A DNA stretch of 64,000 nt, from positions 372,001-436,000 of the forward strand of contig JACPOL010000008.1 of assembly GCA_016185065.1 (NCBI GenBank). Reading direction: 5' to 3'. The notes below the pieces were generated by a model. That model was not told the DNA's origin. It did not search any database and was given only the letters and a program-made list of their open reading frames with translations. Positions 26,815 through 35,058 of the stretch are shown one piece after another (position 1 is the stretch's first letter; each line of letters starts with the position of its first letter). Source of the stretch: Chlamydiales bacterium (lineage in GTDB: Bacteria > Chlamydiota > Chlamydiia > Chlamydiales > Rhabdochlamydiaceae). The position numbers and the translations under genes were made by a program.

Positions 26815-27946
26815 TACACTCTGCTTCTCCTTTGAGCTCCTACACACCTCTAAAAAATCTAAGGCCCGTGTAGGAAAGATTCACACCCCGCACGGAGTTA
26901 TTGATACGCCCAACTTTGTGGCTGTTGGAACAAATGGCACTCTGAAAGCCCTCGATAATGTACTGGTAAGTGAGATCGGCCTGCAGCTTATGTTTTGCAA
27001 CACCTACCATTTGATGCTCCAACCGGGAACAGAGGTTGTAAGGCAAGCTGGAGGGCTGCATAATTTCATCAACCGCCAGATGCCGATCATCACAGACTCT
27101 GGGGGATTTCAAGTCTTTAGTCTCGCTTACGGCTCCGTTGCAGACGAGCTCAAAAGCCGCGGAACAAAGAAAGAGAGCGGCAGCGTCTTAAAAATTACAG
27201 AAGAGGGAGTTCTCTTCCGCTCCTACCGAGATGGAAAGAAGATCCTGCTCACCCCAGAGAGCTCTATTGCGGCGCAGAAGGATCTAGGAGCGGATATCAT
27301 CATCCCATTCGATGAGCTCCCTCCCTACCACTTCGCTCCAGAAAACCTAAAGAGATCTCTTGCGAGAACCCACCGCTGGGAGGCGCGCTCACTTGAAGCG
27401 CACCTCAAAAACCCTCAAAATCAGGCAATGTATGGGGTGGTTCATGGAGGAGTAGATCCTGAGCTGCGCAAAGAGAGTTGCAACGTGCTCTCTTCGATGG
27501 AGTTCGATGGCTTTGCCATCGGGGGCAGCATGGGAAAAAACCGCATGGAGATGCATGAGATGCTCTCCACTGCAATGCCCCACTTGCCTCCCGAAAGACC
27601 TGTTCACTTATTGGGGATTGGAGACCTCGAATCGATCCAGCAGTCGATCCCTCTAGGTATTGATACGTTTGATAGCTCTTATCCCACGCGCGCTGCAAGG
27701 CATGGCCTCCTCCTTACACAAAACGGCAATCTCAATGTCACCAAAGGCGAAGCAGCCACAAACTTTGGCCCACCATGCAAGGAGTGCGAGTGCCTTACGT
27801 GCAAGCGGTATAGCGTCGCCTATCTTCATCACCTTTTCAAAGCGCGCGAGGTTACAGCTCTCACCCTAGCCTCTCTCCACAATCTACACTTCATGGTTCG
27901 CCTGATGGAGCGCTACCGCGCTGCCATCCTCAACGACCTCCTCTAA
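26807..27946 (+). CDS. tgt: tRNA-guanine (queuine) transglycosylase
   Basis: Exchanges G34 for a 7-deazaguanine base in tRNAs with GUN anticodons. All core elements are present: DSGGFQVFSL (catalytic Asp), GADIIIPFDE, the second Asp in GIDTFDSSYPTR, and the C-terminal zinc site CKECECLTCKRY plus His. Residues that decide the substrate differ from preQ1-type bacterial enzymes: the FDECTP Cys is Leu (FDELPP) and the GGLAVGE motif reads GGSMGKN (Val to Gly, Glu lost), like queuine-accepting eukaryotic and chlamydial enzymes. Coupled to yhhQ by an 8-base overlap. No queuosine biosynthesis gene lies nearby. Confidence 0.92.
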   Translation: MTSTLCFSFELLHTSKKSKARVGKIHTPHGVIDTPNFVAVGTNGTLKALDNVLVSEIGLQLMFCNTYHLMLQPGTEVVRQAGGLHNFINRQMPIITDSGGFQVFSLAYGSVADELKSRGTKKESGSVLKITEEGVLFRSYRDGKKILLTPESSIAAQKDLGADIIIPFDELPPYHFAPENLKRSLARTHRWEARSLEAHLKNPQNQAMYGVVHGGVDPELRKESCNVLSSMEFDGFAIGGSMGKNRMEMHEMLSTAMPHLPPERPVHLLGIGDLESIQQSIPLGIDTFDSSYPTRAARHGLLLTQNGNLNVTKGEAATNFGPPCKECECLTCKRYSVAYLHHLFKAREVTALTLASLHNLHFMVRLMERYRAAILNDLL

Positions 27947-27960
27947 AAGAGATTTAAAAA

Positions 27961-28070
27961 AACAGGATCCGCTTCGCTGGCAGGATCGCCTTCGGCGGCA
28001 GGATCTCCGGACCTTCCCCTATCCTGCCGGCGCGGCGAGCGTCGATCCTGCCAGCGAAGCGGATCTTGTT
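27961..28070. repeat. Palindromic dispersed repeat, family B copy 2
   Basis: Same ends as the element at 2293 (AACAGGAT...GGATCTTGTT), here a better palindrome: GGATCCGCTTCGCTGGCAGG pairs with CCAGCGAAGCGGATC near the other end. Confidence 0.65.
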
Positions 28071-28091
28071 AAAATCTAGGTTTTCTTTCTC

Positions 28092-28111
28092 TCTCTGTGA
28101 TCTCTGTGTAA
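28092..28111. repeat. Family F half-repeat
   Basis: TCTCTGTGATCTCTGTGTAA, identical to the right arm of the element at 23463, without a partner arm nearby. Confidence 0.5.
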
Positions 28112-28128
28112 ACTCCTCCTATACTCTA

Positions 28129-28707
28129 CTAGTTTACAGCTAAGTTGCAGAGCTGGTGCTTGTAGCAGTTGAAGCAAGCGGGGTAGTATTTCTCCTCGGC
28201 GCCGAGCTGAACGGTCGGCCCGTCAAGCGTTGCAGTGCCATTGACATGCTTTAGATTCATGATCGACTTTCTCTCGCAAAAATGGCAGGTCGCTTTCACC
28301 TCTTCAATCGAATCGGCAAGCTCCATTAGACGCATTGAACCTTCGAAGAGTTTTGAACGAAAATCTGTTCTTAGACCGTAGCAGATAACAGGAATACGCT
28401 TAGAGAGTGTAATTTCACGAAGCTGATCGATAATTTTAGCTGAGAGAAATTGCGCTTCATCTACAAGAACGCAGCTAATTCCATCGAATTCGACATTAGA
28501 GAGATCTGTCTGTTGATTGATAAGGAGATCTGCACTCATCTCCAAACCCGCTCTGGAGCGAATCGTATTGCGGCCAAATCGCTCGTCCATCTCCGGTTTG
28601 AATAGAAGAACCTCTTTGCCCTGCTGGCGATAGTTGTGCGCTACAGCGAGAAGATTAAGTGTCTTTGCACTTCCGACAGTACCGTGTCTAAAATAAAGCT
28701 TGGCCAT
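28129..28707 (-). CDS. tdk: Thymidine kinase (type II, TK1-like)
   Basis: Phosphorylates thymidine for salvage. 192 residues, normal length. P-loop variant GTVGSAKT, the KPEMDERFGRNTIRSRAGL segment, the Walker B-like VLVDEAQFLS with catalytic Glu, CYGLRTDFRSKLFEG, and the structural zinc site formed by CHFC and CFNC pairs, all as in TK1-type enzymes. Nucleoside salvage fits an intracellular lifestyle. Divergent from the GNAT gene, with only 46 bases between the starts. Confidence 0.9.
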   Translation of the reverse strand: MAKLYFRHGTVGSAKTLNLLAVAHNYRQQGKEVLLFKPEMDERFGRNTIRSRAGLEMSADLLINQQTDLSNVEFDGISCVLVDEAQFLSAKIIDQLREITLSKRIPVICYGLRTDFRSKLFEGSMRLMELADSIEEVKATCHFCERKSIMNLKHVNGTATLDGPTVQLGAEEKYYPACFNCYKHQLCNLAVN

Positions 28708-28753
28708 AATTTTCTCTCTGGATAAGTTATGAAACTACTTAAAAGTATGTGTT

Positions 28754-29353
28754 ATGCCACAGTCAACCATAAAGATCTGCAAGTTCACTGGTTCTGCAAT
28801 AAAGACCTATCTTCCAGGAATTGCAAGGCTGCGCGTTGAAATCTTTCGCGACTACCCCTACCTTTATGAGGATGATATCCATTCTGAAACTGAGTATTTA
28901 AGAAAATACTCAAATTGTAAAGAAGCGATGGTTGTAATCGTCTTTGATGGATCTGAAATTGTAGGTGCATCAACCGGAATTCCTTTGGAAGAAGAGAGCG
29001 ACGAGGTCAAAAAGGTCTTTACTGATCGCAAAATAGACCCCTCCCCCTACTACTACTTCAGCGAATCGATGCTGCTTAAGAAGTATCGAGGACGCGGAAT
29101 CGGACACCACTTCTTCGACGTCCGTGAAGCTCATGTCAAAAGCCTCCAAAAATATAAGCAGATCTGCTTCTGCACAGTCTTGCGCCCAGAGCAAGATACA
29201 CTTAAGCCCGATGACTACATTCCTTTAGACGACTTCTGGAAAAAAAGAGGTTATGTCAAACACCCAGAACTCACAAACCCGATGGGATGGTTAGATATCG
29301 GAACAGAAAAAAACTCCGACAAGCCAATGGTCTTCTGGGTTAAAACTATTTAG
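28754..29353 (+). CDS. GNAT family N-acetyltransferase
   Basis: 199 residues with the acetyl-CoA binding motif of GNAT enzymes, LKKYRGRGIGHHFFD (R-x-R-G-I-G), preceded by a strand with YYYFSESML. The N-terminal part LRVEIFRDYPYLYEDD resembles GNATs acting on small molecules or antibiotic-like substrates. The substrate is not predictable. Its 3' end overlaps that of the convergent RDD gene by 8 bases. Confidence 0.75.
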   Translation: MPQSTIKICKFTGSAIKTYLPGIARLRVEIFRDYPYLYEDDIHSETEYLRKYSNCKEAMVVIVFDGSEIVGASTGIPLEEESDEVKKVFTDRKIDPSPYYYFSESMLLKKYRGRGIGHHFFDVREAHVKSLQKYKQICFCTVLRPEQDTLKPDDYIPLDDFWKKRGYVKHPELTNPMGWLDIGTEKNSDKPMVFWVKTI

Positions 29354-30284
29354 AGACAGCGGCAGTTTCAGCTGCTTGCTTTTCCGTATCAAAAGAGTTT
29401 AGGAACTCGCGAGAGATGTGCTTCTCTTCGGTGTTCATCGGATAGGAGATCGTCAGCTTAAACAGCCTGAGGCCCACTTTAATTAATCTACCGGAGACCA
29501 CTTCATCTCCACTCTTGTAGTTAAAATCCATTGCAGAGAACTCTTTGTGCGAAGTGAACTCGCGACTTACAAGTTCGCTTCCAGGCTGAAGCTTCAAGAT
29601 CACATCCATTACGCCCCGAAGAATACGCTTTGAGCTTACAAATCCCCACTTCTTGGGAATATCGATATAGCTGACTGCATAGGTCACTTTAGAAGAGCCC
29701 TCGCTCTTAATCTCGCTGTAGTTAACAGGTTTGTCTGAGTTTGTAACCTCAATAGCCACCTCTTCTACTTTAGGCTTATTGGGAAACTCGACCTTAAAAC
29801 CCGCCTCTTTCGAGGTGTATTGAACCCAACCAGAGATCTTCTGCTGCTGCTCTCCCCCGATCGTTGAATCGGTGATCTCTTTACTTAAAATAGAAATAAC
29901 GAGAAGAGAGGCGGCAATCGCGTAAACGCTAAGCTTGCGGAGCAGCCCTGGCTCCTTTTGAGTGAGCAGACCAGGGGCCTGCTTCTTAAACATCGCTCTA
30001 TTTAATGCCTCTTTAAACGAGAGCATCGAGCCATCCTTCTTATGGACGGAGATGCCGAGGAGGGCCTGACCGAGGGTTTTTCCCCAAGTGCTTGATAACC
30101 AAGCTTCTACAGGAACGAATAGGGAGGGCACTAGAAGGGCGTAAAAGAGATAAGAGAGCCTATCCACCTCTATGGGCAATGAGAGGGAAAATAGCAGCCC
30201 AAAGCCGAAAAACAGGCAATAATCGACTACTCTCGCACATATGCGAGTAAACGTCGAAGGGGGCTGTTTTGGTTCTACTTTCAT
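29346..30284 (-). CDS. RDD-domain membrane protein with extracytoplasmic domain
   Basis: 312 residues. The N-terminal RDD domain (RICARVVDYCLFFGFGLLFS, then a second helix and WGKTLGQALLGISV) is followed by a third helix (about 120-140) and a soluble C-terminal domain beginning near VQYTSKEAGFKVEFPNKP, reminiscent of PsbP-like lipoprotein domains. The ATG at 30284 is chosen over 30311 because it has GAGG 4 bases upstream and because the -10 box of the promoter at 30313 leaves no room for a leader before 30311. RDD proteins are often ion transport-related; the role here is unknown. Confidence 0.72.
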   Translation of the reverse strand: MKVEPKQPPSTFTRICARVVDYCLFFGFGLLFSLSLPIEVDRLSYLFYALLVPSLFVPVEAWLSSTWGKTLGQALLGISVHKKDGSMLSFKEALNRAMFKKQAPGLLTQKEPGLLRKLSVYAIAASLLVISILSKEITDSTIGGEQQQKISGWVQYTSKEAGFKVEFPNKPKVEEVAIEVTNSDKPVNYSEIKSEGSSKVTYAVSYIDIPKKWGFVSSKRILRGVMDVILKLQPGSELVSREFTSHKEFSAMDFNYKSGDEVVSGRLIKVGLRLFKLTISYPMNTEEKHISREFLNSFDTEKQAAETAAVSK

Positions 30285-30312
30285 AAGGCCTCGTTTTTCA
30301 TTAAAGGGCATC

Positions 30313-30341
30313 AGTTTACCCTAATTTTCCATATAAGTCAA
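30313..30341 (-). promoter_or_regulatory. Promoter for the RDD gene
   Basis: On the minus strand TTGACT, 17-base spacer, TAAACT. The predicted transcript start falls just after 30311, supporting translation from 30284. Confidence 0.55.
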
Positions 30342-30359
30342 TAAAGTTAAAATTTTAAT

Positions 30360-30388
30360 TTGACTCCTAAGTCATTGAGTGATAGAAG
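30360..30388 (+). promoter_or_regulatory. Promoter for the aldo/keto reductase gene
   Basis: TTGACT, 17-base spacer, TAGAAG; about 25 bases upstream of the ATG at 30415. It is back to back with the RDD promoter at 30313. Confidence 0.45.
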
Positions 30389-30414
30389 CCAAGAAAAGAA
30401 AAAATAGGTAAAAT

Positions 30415-31428
30415 ATGGAGTACGTCTCCTCTCCCCTCTTTCCCGAAAAAAAGCTCTCTCGTGTGGCCCTGGGAACCTGGGCGATTGGAGGCTCCTCATG
30501 GGGAGGAACAAGCGAAAAAGAGTCTATTGCCACCATTCTTTCAGCTCTTGAACGGGGCATTAACGTCCTAGATACAGCTCCAGCCTATGGAGCAGGGGTC
30601 TCCGAAAAGTTTGTTGGCAAAGCGATCCAAGAGAGCAAAAAACGCGATAAGATCGTCCTATCGACAAAAGGCGGCCTCGAATTTCTTCCAGACCACAATG
30701 TCGTGCGCAACCTAACTCCAGCCTTCCTAGAACGAGATTTTCACAACTCGTTAAAAAGGCTTCAGACCGACTATATCGACATCTATTTTTTGCACTGGCC
30801 CGATCCTTTGGCGCCTATTGAAGAGACAGCAAGATTCATCGAACGCCTCTACCAAGAAGGAAAGATCCGTTCGATCGGTTTAAGCAACTTCAACGAGGAG
30901 CAGTGCTCTTTGTTTCGCAAGATCGCTCCGTGCCACTTCTGTCAAGACCCTTACAATCTCTTCGAAAGAGAGATCGAAAGCGGACTTCTCTCCTACTGCA
31001 AAAAAGAGAAGATCACTCTGATGACCTACAGCGCGCTCTGCCGCGGTCTACTTAGCGGAAAAATGAGCCAAAAACGCGTCTTTCATGGAGATGATCTTAG
31101 AAAAGATTTCGACCGCAAGTTTCAATCCCCTGCATTCGAAGAGTATCTTCAAGCGGCAAAAGAGCTCGCCGAGCTAGCCAAAAAAAACCACAACAAGACT
31201 CTTCTCGAGCTCGCCATCCGCTGGATATTAGATCAGGGAGTTGAGATTGCCATCTGGGGAGCAAGACGTCCCGAGCAACTAGCGCCGCTCGATCAGCTCT
31301 TTAACTGGCATGTGACAGAAGAGACAAAAAAGGCGGTCGATGAGATCTTAAAAAGAACCATCAACCACCCTCAGGATATCTCGACCTACTTCGGCCCGCC
31401 CACGCGAAGAAGAAGGCCTGCGGCCTAG
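30415..31428 (+). CDS. Aldo/keto reductase
   Basis: NADPH-dependent oxidoreductase with a TIM-barrel fold, 337 residues. The catalytic tetrad can be read: Asp in VLDTAPAYG with Tyr of AYG, Lys in LSTKGGLEF, and His in FLHWPDPL. SIGLSNFNEEQ and the C-terminal IWGARRPEQL cofactor-binding region are typical. Closest in pattern to the Tas/YghZ-like or general stress Gsp69-type branch. The physiological substrate is unknown. Confidence 0.88.
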   Translation: MEYVSSPLFPEKKLSRVALGTWAIGGSSWGGTSEKESIATILSALERGINVLDTAPAYGAGVSEKFVGKAIQESKKRDKIVLSTKGGLEFLPDHNVVRNLTPAFLERDFHNSLKRLQTDYIDIYFLHWPDPLAPIEETARFIERLYQEGKIRSIGLSNFNEEQCSLFRKIAPCHFCQDPYNLFEREIESGLLSYCKKEKITLMTYSALCRGLLSGKMSQKRVFHGDDLRKDFDRKFQSPAFEEYLQAAKELAELAKKNHNKTLLELAIRWILDQGVEIAIWGARRPEQLAPLDQLFNWHVTEETKKAVDEILKRTINHPQDISTYFGPPTRRRRPAA

Positions 31429-31433
31429 GGGAA

Positions 31434-31602
31434 GCGCTCGGAAAAGAAATGGACGTAAACAGACAAAAACGGACAGGAAACGGACGGCAACGGACACGCG
31501 CTTAAGAGAGAAAGAATTCTTTCCCTCCCTCTTGCCTGCCTGTCCATTTCTTGTCCGTTTTTCGTCCATTTCCTGTCTATTAATGTCCATTTTCCCAGGC
31601 GG
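31434..31602. repeat. GGAC-phased palindromic repeat, family A copy 2
   Basis: Starts GCGCTCGGAAAAGAAATGGA, continues with GGAC-type units about every 10-11 bases to ACACGCGC, then a loop and the complementary arm. Lies between convergent genes; the stop codon of the EndoU-like gene is 8 bases beyond it. Confidence 0.8.
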
Positions 31603-31609
31603 GCCCACA

Positions 31610-33754
31610 CTAATCGTCTTCGGTGCCCCAGAACTCGAGAATGTTTTTCATCTGAGCTTTCAGCTTTTTATCACCAGAGAACTGCTCGCTGGAGATCTGG
31701 AGAAGGATACCCGATTTCACAGTCTTGAGCAGAGGCGCAATATCAAAAATAAGGTCAGCGGTTCCGTCCTTATTTCTTGTAAGGTACTTTAACGGGCACT
31801 CTTTGCTCATCACAAGTGATACTCTCATAAGGGAATCGCACGCCATTTTAAACAGCATATCAGAATTTACAGTAACTCCGTTAGCGATTGTGTAGCTCTG
31901 ATTGTCGAGATAGTTGATGTAGGCGAATACGGGGAAGATATCCTGCCCAGTTCCCGTCTCATCCTTCCCACGCAGGTAGATCTCTGAGAGAAGGTGTCCC
32001 TCAGGAGCATCTAGAGAGAGCAACATTCGATTCTGTTCTAGTGCAACAACTTCACCATCATAGACAGCTTCCATGAGTTCGCCGAAAGTTCCGAACATTC
32101 CTTCTGGGAAGAATGTAGAGAATTTTGCAGGTGCAGAGTCCCCTTTAATGATAAAGTCTCTAGCAATTGCACCTGACATTGCGCTTACAACTTGCGATGT
32201 AGCTACATACTTCTCTCTAAACTCGGCATCTGTGATGAAGTGCAATCCAAGTGTCGCCTTTCCCTTCTTCTGTGCAGAAATGATGTGATCGACATTAAAA
32301 AAGTGAGGAATCTCCGCACCAGCAGCTGAACCCGCGCCAGATCCAGAGCCTGCTCCCGCTCCGGCTCCAGCCCCTTGGCCAGCAGTACGCAGCCCTTTTA
32401 GTGCGCGCAGAACTTCATTTTTGACCATCTTGTGAGCAGCTGGAAGCGCTTTCACTCCCTGTCTATGGTATTCAACGGACCCTGCAGCAGCTCCTCCTCC
32501 AAAGTTCTTGTAGACAACCTGCTGAGTTCTCTCGATTAGATCTCGAACAGTGCCCTGCTTCTGTAGTGCTGCAAGCTCACCCATTCCATCTTTGACCTTC
32601 TTATGCGTTTTAGGAGTGAAGGGCTTTTGAAAATCCGCTCCCCCTAAAATGGCCATTAGATCTTTCACTTTAGGCGGCGTCTGCATAGCTGCTGCTGGTT
32701 TAGCCGATGCAGATGAAGCGGTCGGAGAGGAGTCCGGACTGCCAAAAAACTTTGTCTCTTTGAATTCAAGAGCAGAGTCCCAATATTTACGCGGAGCTGA
32801 TGCGGCTCCTGCAGGTGAACTTGCTGCTGCAGCACCGGAGCCGGAGCCTGCACTTACATCCATTGGCATAGGATCCTCTAACAGCGTCCTTCTAATCTTA
32901 ACAGCGCTTCCTCCAGTAACTCTTGAAACAGGTGGAGGCATGCGCTCATCGGCATCATCATCGATATCAAAGTCATCTAACGAGGAGACCATCTTTCTTA
33001 CTTGCTCTGGCGTCTGAGGAACCTTGTAGGAAGGATTTCCTCTTTGGGGAGCAGATGGACCTACAGGGGAGTTGTGAGGAGCTTGAAATCCTTCCGGGAC
33101 GATCGTCTTCTGTTTTCCTCGAACTGGAGAAGAAGGATCTTGCTCGTCGGCATCAGTAGAATTCATCCAGTCTTGGTTAAACACGAGCGAACCCGCTCCA
33201 ACTCCCGCGCCTGCACCAGCTGCTCCAGCTGAGCTGCTTTGAGGAGAGGTTTGAAGCCTTTGCGGACTTCCTGCCGGAGACCCTGCCAACGATCCTGCTG
33301 GTGAGAGCATAATAGTTCGTCTAACAGGAGCCATCCCTCTAAAACCTGCGAATGCTCGTGGATCTACCTCTTTTGACTTGCTGGGTTCGAAGATCTCATC
33401 TTTTCCCTTGTCTGTGTAGTCGCTAGCATAAGAGCCATCTTCCAACTTTAACCTGTGTGCAGATCGCTCGTCGGGAGAAGTTTCTACACCTGTTCCTTCT
33501 CTTTTGCGTTTTGTTCCATGAGGTGTACCAGGAGAGCTGTCTGAGCCAGAAGATTGGCTGCGTAGGCGTGCAAGAGGAGAGGCAGCAGCCACTGCTGTGC
33601 GATCCGCGGCCGATCCAGCGGCAGATCCTGCTCCCGCTCCGGCTCCGGCCCCCTGAGCCGACTGTGCCGAAGGAGGAAGAGGTTCGAAAAGGGGGACGCG
33701 CGCTCCACCGGTATCGCGAGATCTTGGAGCTATGGGAGATGAGTCGTATGACAT
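31610..33754 (-). CDS. EndoU-like ribonuclease-domain protein A, disordered N-terminus
   Basis: 714 residues, no signal peptide. Residues 1-400 are low-complexity (Gly-Ala, Ser, Pro; repeated GAGAGAGS) with a basic cluster KRKR at 82-85. The C-terminal part (about 481-714) matches the EndoU endoribonuclease pattern: VDHIIS with His 490, GLHF with His 505, and AKFSTFFPEG with Lys 544. The His-His-Lys spacing (15 and 39) is close to that of XendoU and coronavirus nsp15. A linker with AAAGSVEYHRQGVKAL (about 425-440) is shared with protein B at 37866. Predicted role is RNA cleavage, perhaps in the host or in competitors. AGGA lies about 8 bases before the ATG. Confidence 0.65.
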   Translation of the reverse strand: MSYDSSPIAPRSRDTGGARVPLFEPLPPSAQSAQGAGAGAGAGSAAGSAADRTAVAAASPLARLRSQSSGSDSSPGTPHGTKRKREGTGVETSPDERSAHRLKLEDGSYASDYTDKGKDEIFEPSKSKEVDPRAFAGFRGMAPVRRTIMLSPAGSLAGSPAGSPQRLQTSPQSSSAGAAGAGAGVGAGSLVFNQDWMNSTDADEQDPSSPVRGKQKTIVPEGFQAPHNSPVGPSAPQRGNPSYKVPQTPEQVRKMVSSLDDFDIDDDADERMPPPVSRVTGGSAVKIRRTLLEDPMPMDVSAGSGSGAAAASSPAGAASAPRKYWDSALEFKETKFFGSPDSSPTASSASAKPAAAMQTPPKVKDLMAILGGADFQKPFTPKTHKKVKDGMGELAALQKQGTVRDLIERTQQVVYKNFGGGAAAGSVEYHRQGVKALPAAHKMVKNEVLRALKGLRTAGQGAGAGAGAGSGSGAGSAAGAEIPHFFNVDHIISAQKKGKATLGLHFITDAEFREKYVATSQVVSAMSGAIARDFIIKGDSAPAKFSTFFPEGMFGTFGELMEAVYDGEVVALEQNRMLLSLDAPEGHLLSEIYLRGKDETGTGQDIFPVFAYINYLDNQSYTIANGVTVNSDMLFKMACDSLMRVSLVMSKECPLKYLTRNKDGTADLIFDIAPLLKTVKSGILLQISSEQFSGDKKLKAQMKNILEFWGTEDD

Positions 33755-33918
33755 GGTCTATTCCTGGTTGTTTTAATAAATAATAACACAGACTAAGCTA
33801 ACACTAATATCAAAATCAATTAAACTAATAATTATACAAATGTAACAATTTGTTATTAACTATTAAAATTTTTAGACATGGAAAGTATTTATTTAAAAAC
33901 TTAGCGATTAGAAAAAAA
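33755..33918. other. AT-rich leader region of EndoU-like gene A
   Basis: Very AT-rich, no ORF. Presumed to contain the promoter of the minus-strand gene ending at 33754; several TTGNNN and TA-rich boxes occur but none can be singled out. Confidence 0.4.
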
Positions 33919-34020
33919 ACGCAAAGACGCCAAGCCGCGAAGACGCAAAAATTTATATTTTTCTGAAAAATTTTCGATTTTCTCCGCGTCTCTGCGCCTC
34001 TGCGGCTTGGCGTTAATCTT
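33919..34020. repeat. Dispersed repeat, family E copy 2
   Basis: Imperfect palindrome with outer arms AACGCAAAGACGCCAAGCCG and CTGCGGCTTGGCGTT; same core as 25531. Similar GCAAAGACGC repeats are seen in many unrelated bacterial genomes. Confidence 0.6.
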
Positions 34021-34051
34021 TGTAATCGATCAAATAAGACTGATATGAAAC

Positions 34052-34089
34052 AAAAAAGACCTATCTCAAGAGTTGAGATAGGCCTTTTT
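34052..34089 (-). terminator. Terminator after the methyltransferase gene
   Basis: Stem GCCTATCTCAA / TTGAGATAGGTC with a 3-base loop and T-runs on both strands, 12 bases after the stop of the minus-strand gene at 34102. Potentially bidirectional. Confidence 0.75.
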
Positions 34090-34101
34090 GAGACTTACAA
34101 G

Positions 34102-35046
34102 TTATGGATTTCTAACGTCGTCAGTTAGGGTCACTGTGCAGTGTTGAACCCATGCAGGTGTCATGTTCAAGTAGACCGCATCGGTTTCTGCATTGTGAAC
34201 TTCCATAAACCGCGCTTTATCATTAACTACGCGGTCAAAGTCTGCAGAAGCGCAGAAGCACGAGAGAAACAGCTGCTTAATTCTCGGAAGAAGCATGTAC
34301 TCAAAATAAGAGACGCTGCCGCCTTCGTTGACAAGCGCTTCGTACTTGTCGTGCGCTGCAATGGCAAATTCCCCAGACAGTGTATTCAAAGGAAGCCCAG
34401 AAACTACGCAATCATAGTTAGCCTGCTTGAACTTTAAGATATCCACATGATGAATCTTTACGTTTGGCAAGTGGCCAAATTTTCTATCGAGAAGTGCTGC
34501 TAGATCTTTATCAAACTCGATAATATCTGCAAAATCTTGAGGTCTTAGCTTGTCTACAATCCCTTGCGTGAAAGATCCAGAGCCTGCGCCCGCTTCACAG
34601 ATGCGAATGCCTCCAGGTTTTTCTGCCTGTTTTTCAGAGATCTTTCTTGTGATAGCAGCAACAAGGCCGCTCGAGCTCGGGAAGAGCGACCCGATCCCTG
34701 TAGGATCTGCGATAAATCTGTGGATGAAGAGAGTCGCATCTCTGTAGAGAGACTCTTGAAAAACTGGACGCTGCAAGTGTGCACTATCAAAACGTGCAAA
34801 CTTTGTATTTTCGTAGAACTCATCGTAGTAGGGATAGACGATGTAGGTGATATAGCGCAGCACGAAGTGGACGAGCTGATCTATGCAACCTAATGCGACG
34901 CTATTTACTGCAACTACACTTCCTGAACCACCACTTAAACGCGCCTCTTCGACGTCAAATTGAGCTGCTCTGATGGCAAGACTGTCTAAATAAGAAAGTT
35001 GCGCTGCAGGTCCTGCGCCTATCGCTGCTTTTGTTTCACTACTCAT
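34102..35046 (-). CDS. Class I SAM-dependent methyltransferase (PmtA/KsgA-like)
   Basis: 314 residues. The SAM-binding core starts near residue 125: LFPSSSGLVAAITRK, motif I ICEAGAGSGSFTQGI, the acidic end of the second strand IIEFDKDLAALL, VDILKF, and VVSGLPLNTLSGE. This combination is typical of phospholipid N-methyltransferases and rRNA adenine dimethylase relatives. The first 100 residues are extra and unrecognised. The gene begins 12 bases after the stop of the 35059 gene, so both are one transcript ending at the terminator at 34052. Substrate unknown; as part of an effector-like island it may act on host lipids or proteins. Confidence 0.7.
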   Translation of the reverse strand: MSSETKAAIGAGPAAQLSYLDSLAIRAAQFDVEEARLSGGSGSVVAVNSVALGCIDQLVHFVLRYITYIVYPYYDEFYENTKFARFDSAHLQRPVFQESLYRDATLFIHRFIADPTGIGSLFPSSSGLVAAITRKISEKQAEKPGGIRICEAGAGSGSFTQGIVDKLRPQDFADIIEFDKDLAALLDRKFGHLPNVKIHHVDILKFKQANYDCVVSGLPLNTLSGEFAIAAHDKYEALVNEGGSVSYFEYMLLPRIKQLFLSCFCASADFDRVVNDKARFMEVHNAETDAVYLNMTPAWVQHCTVTLTDDVRNP

Positions 35047-35058
35047 ACTACTCCTGTA

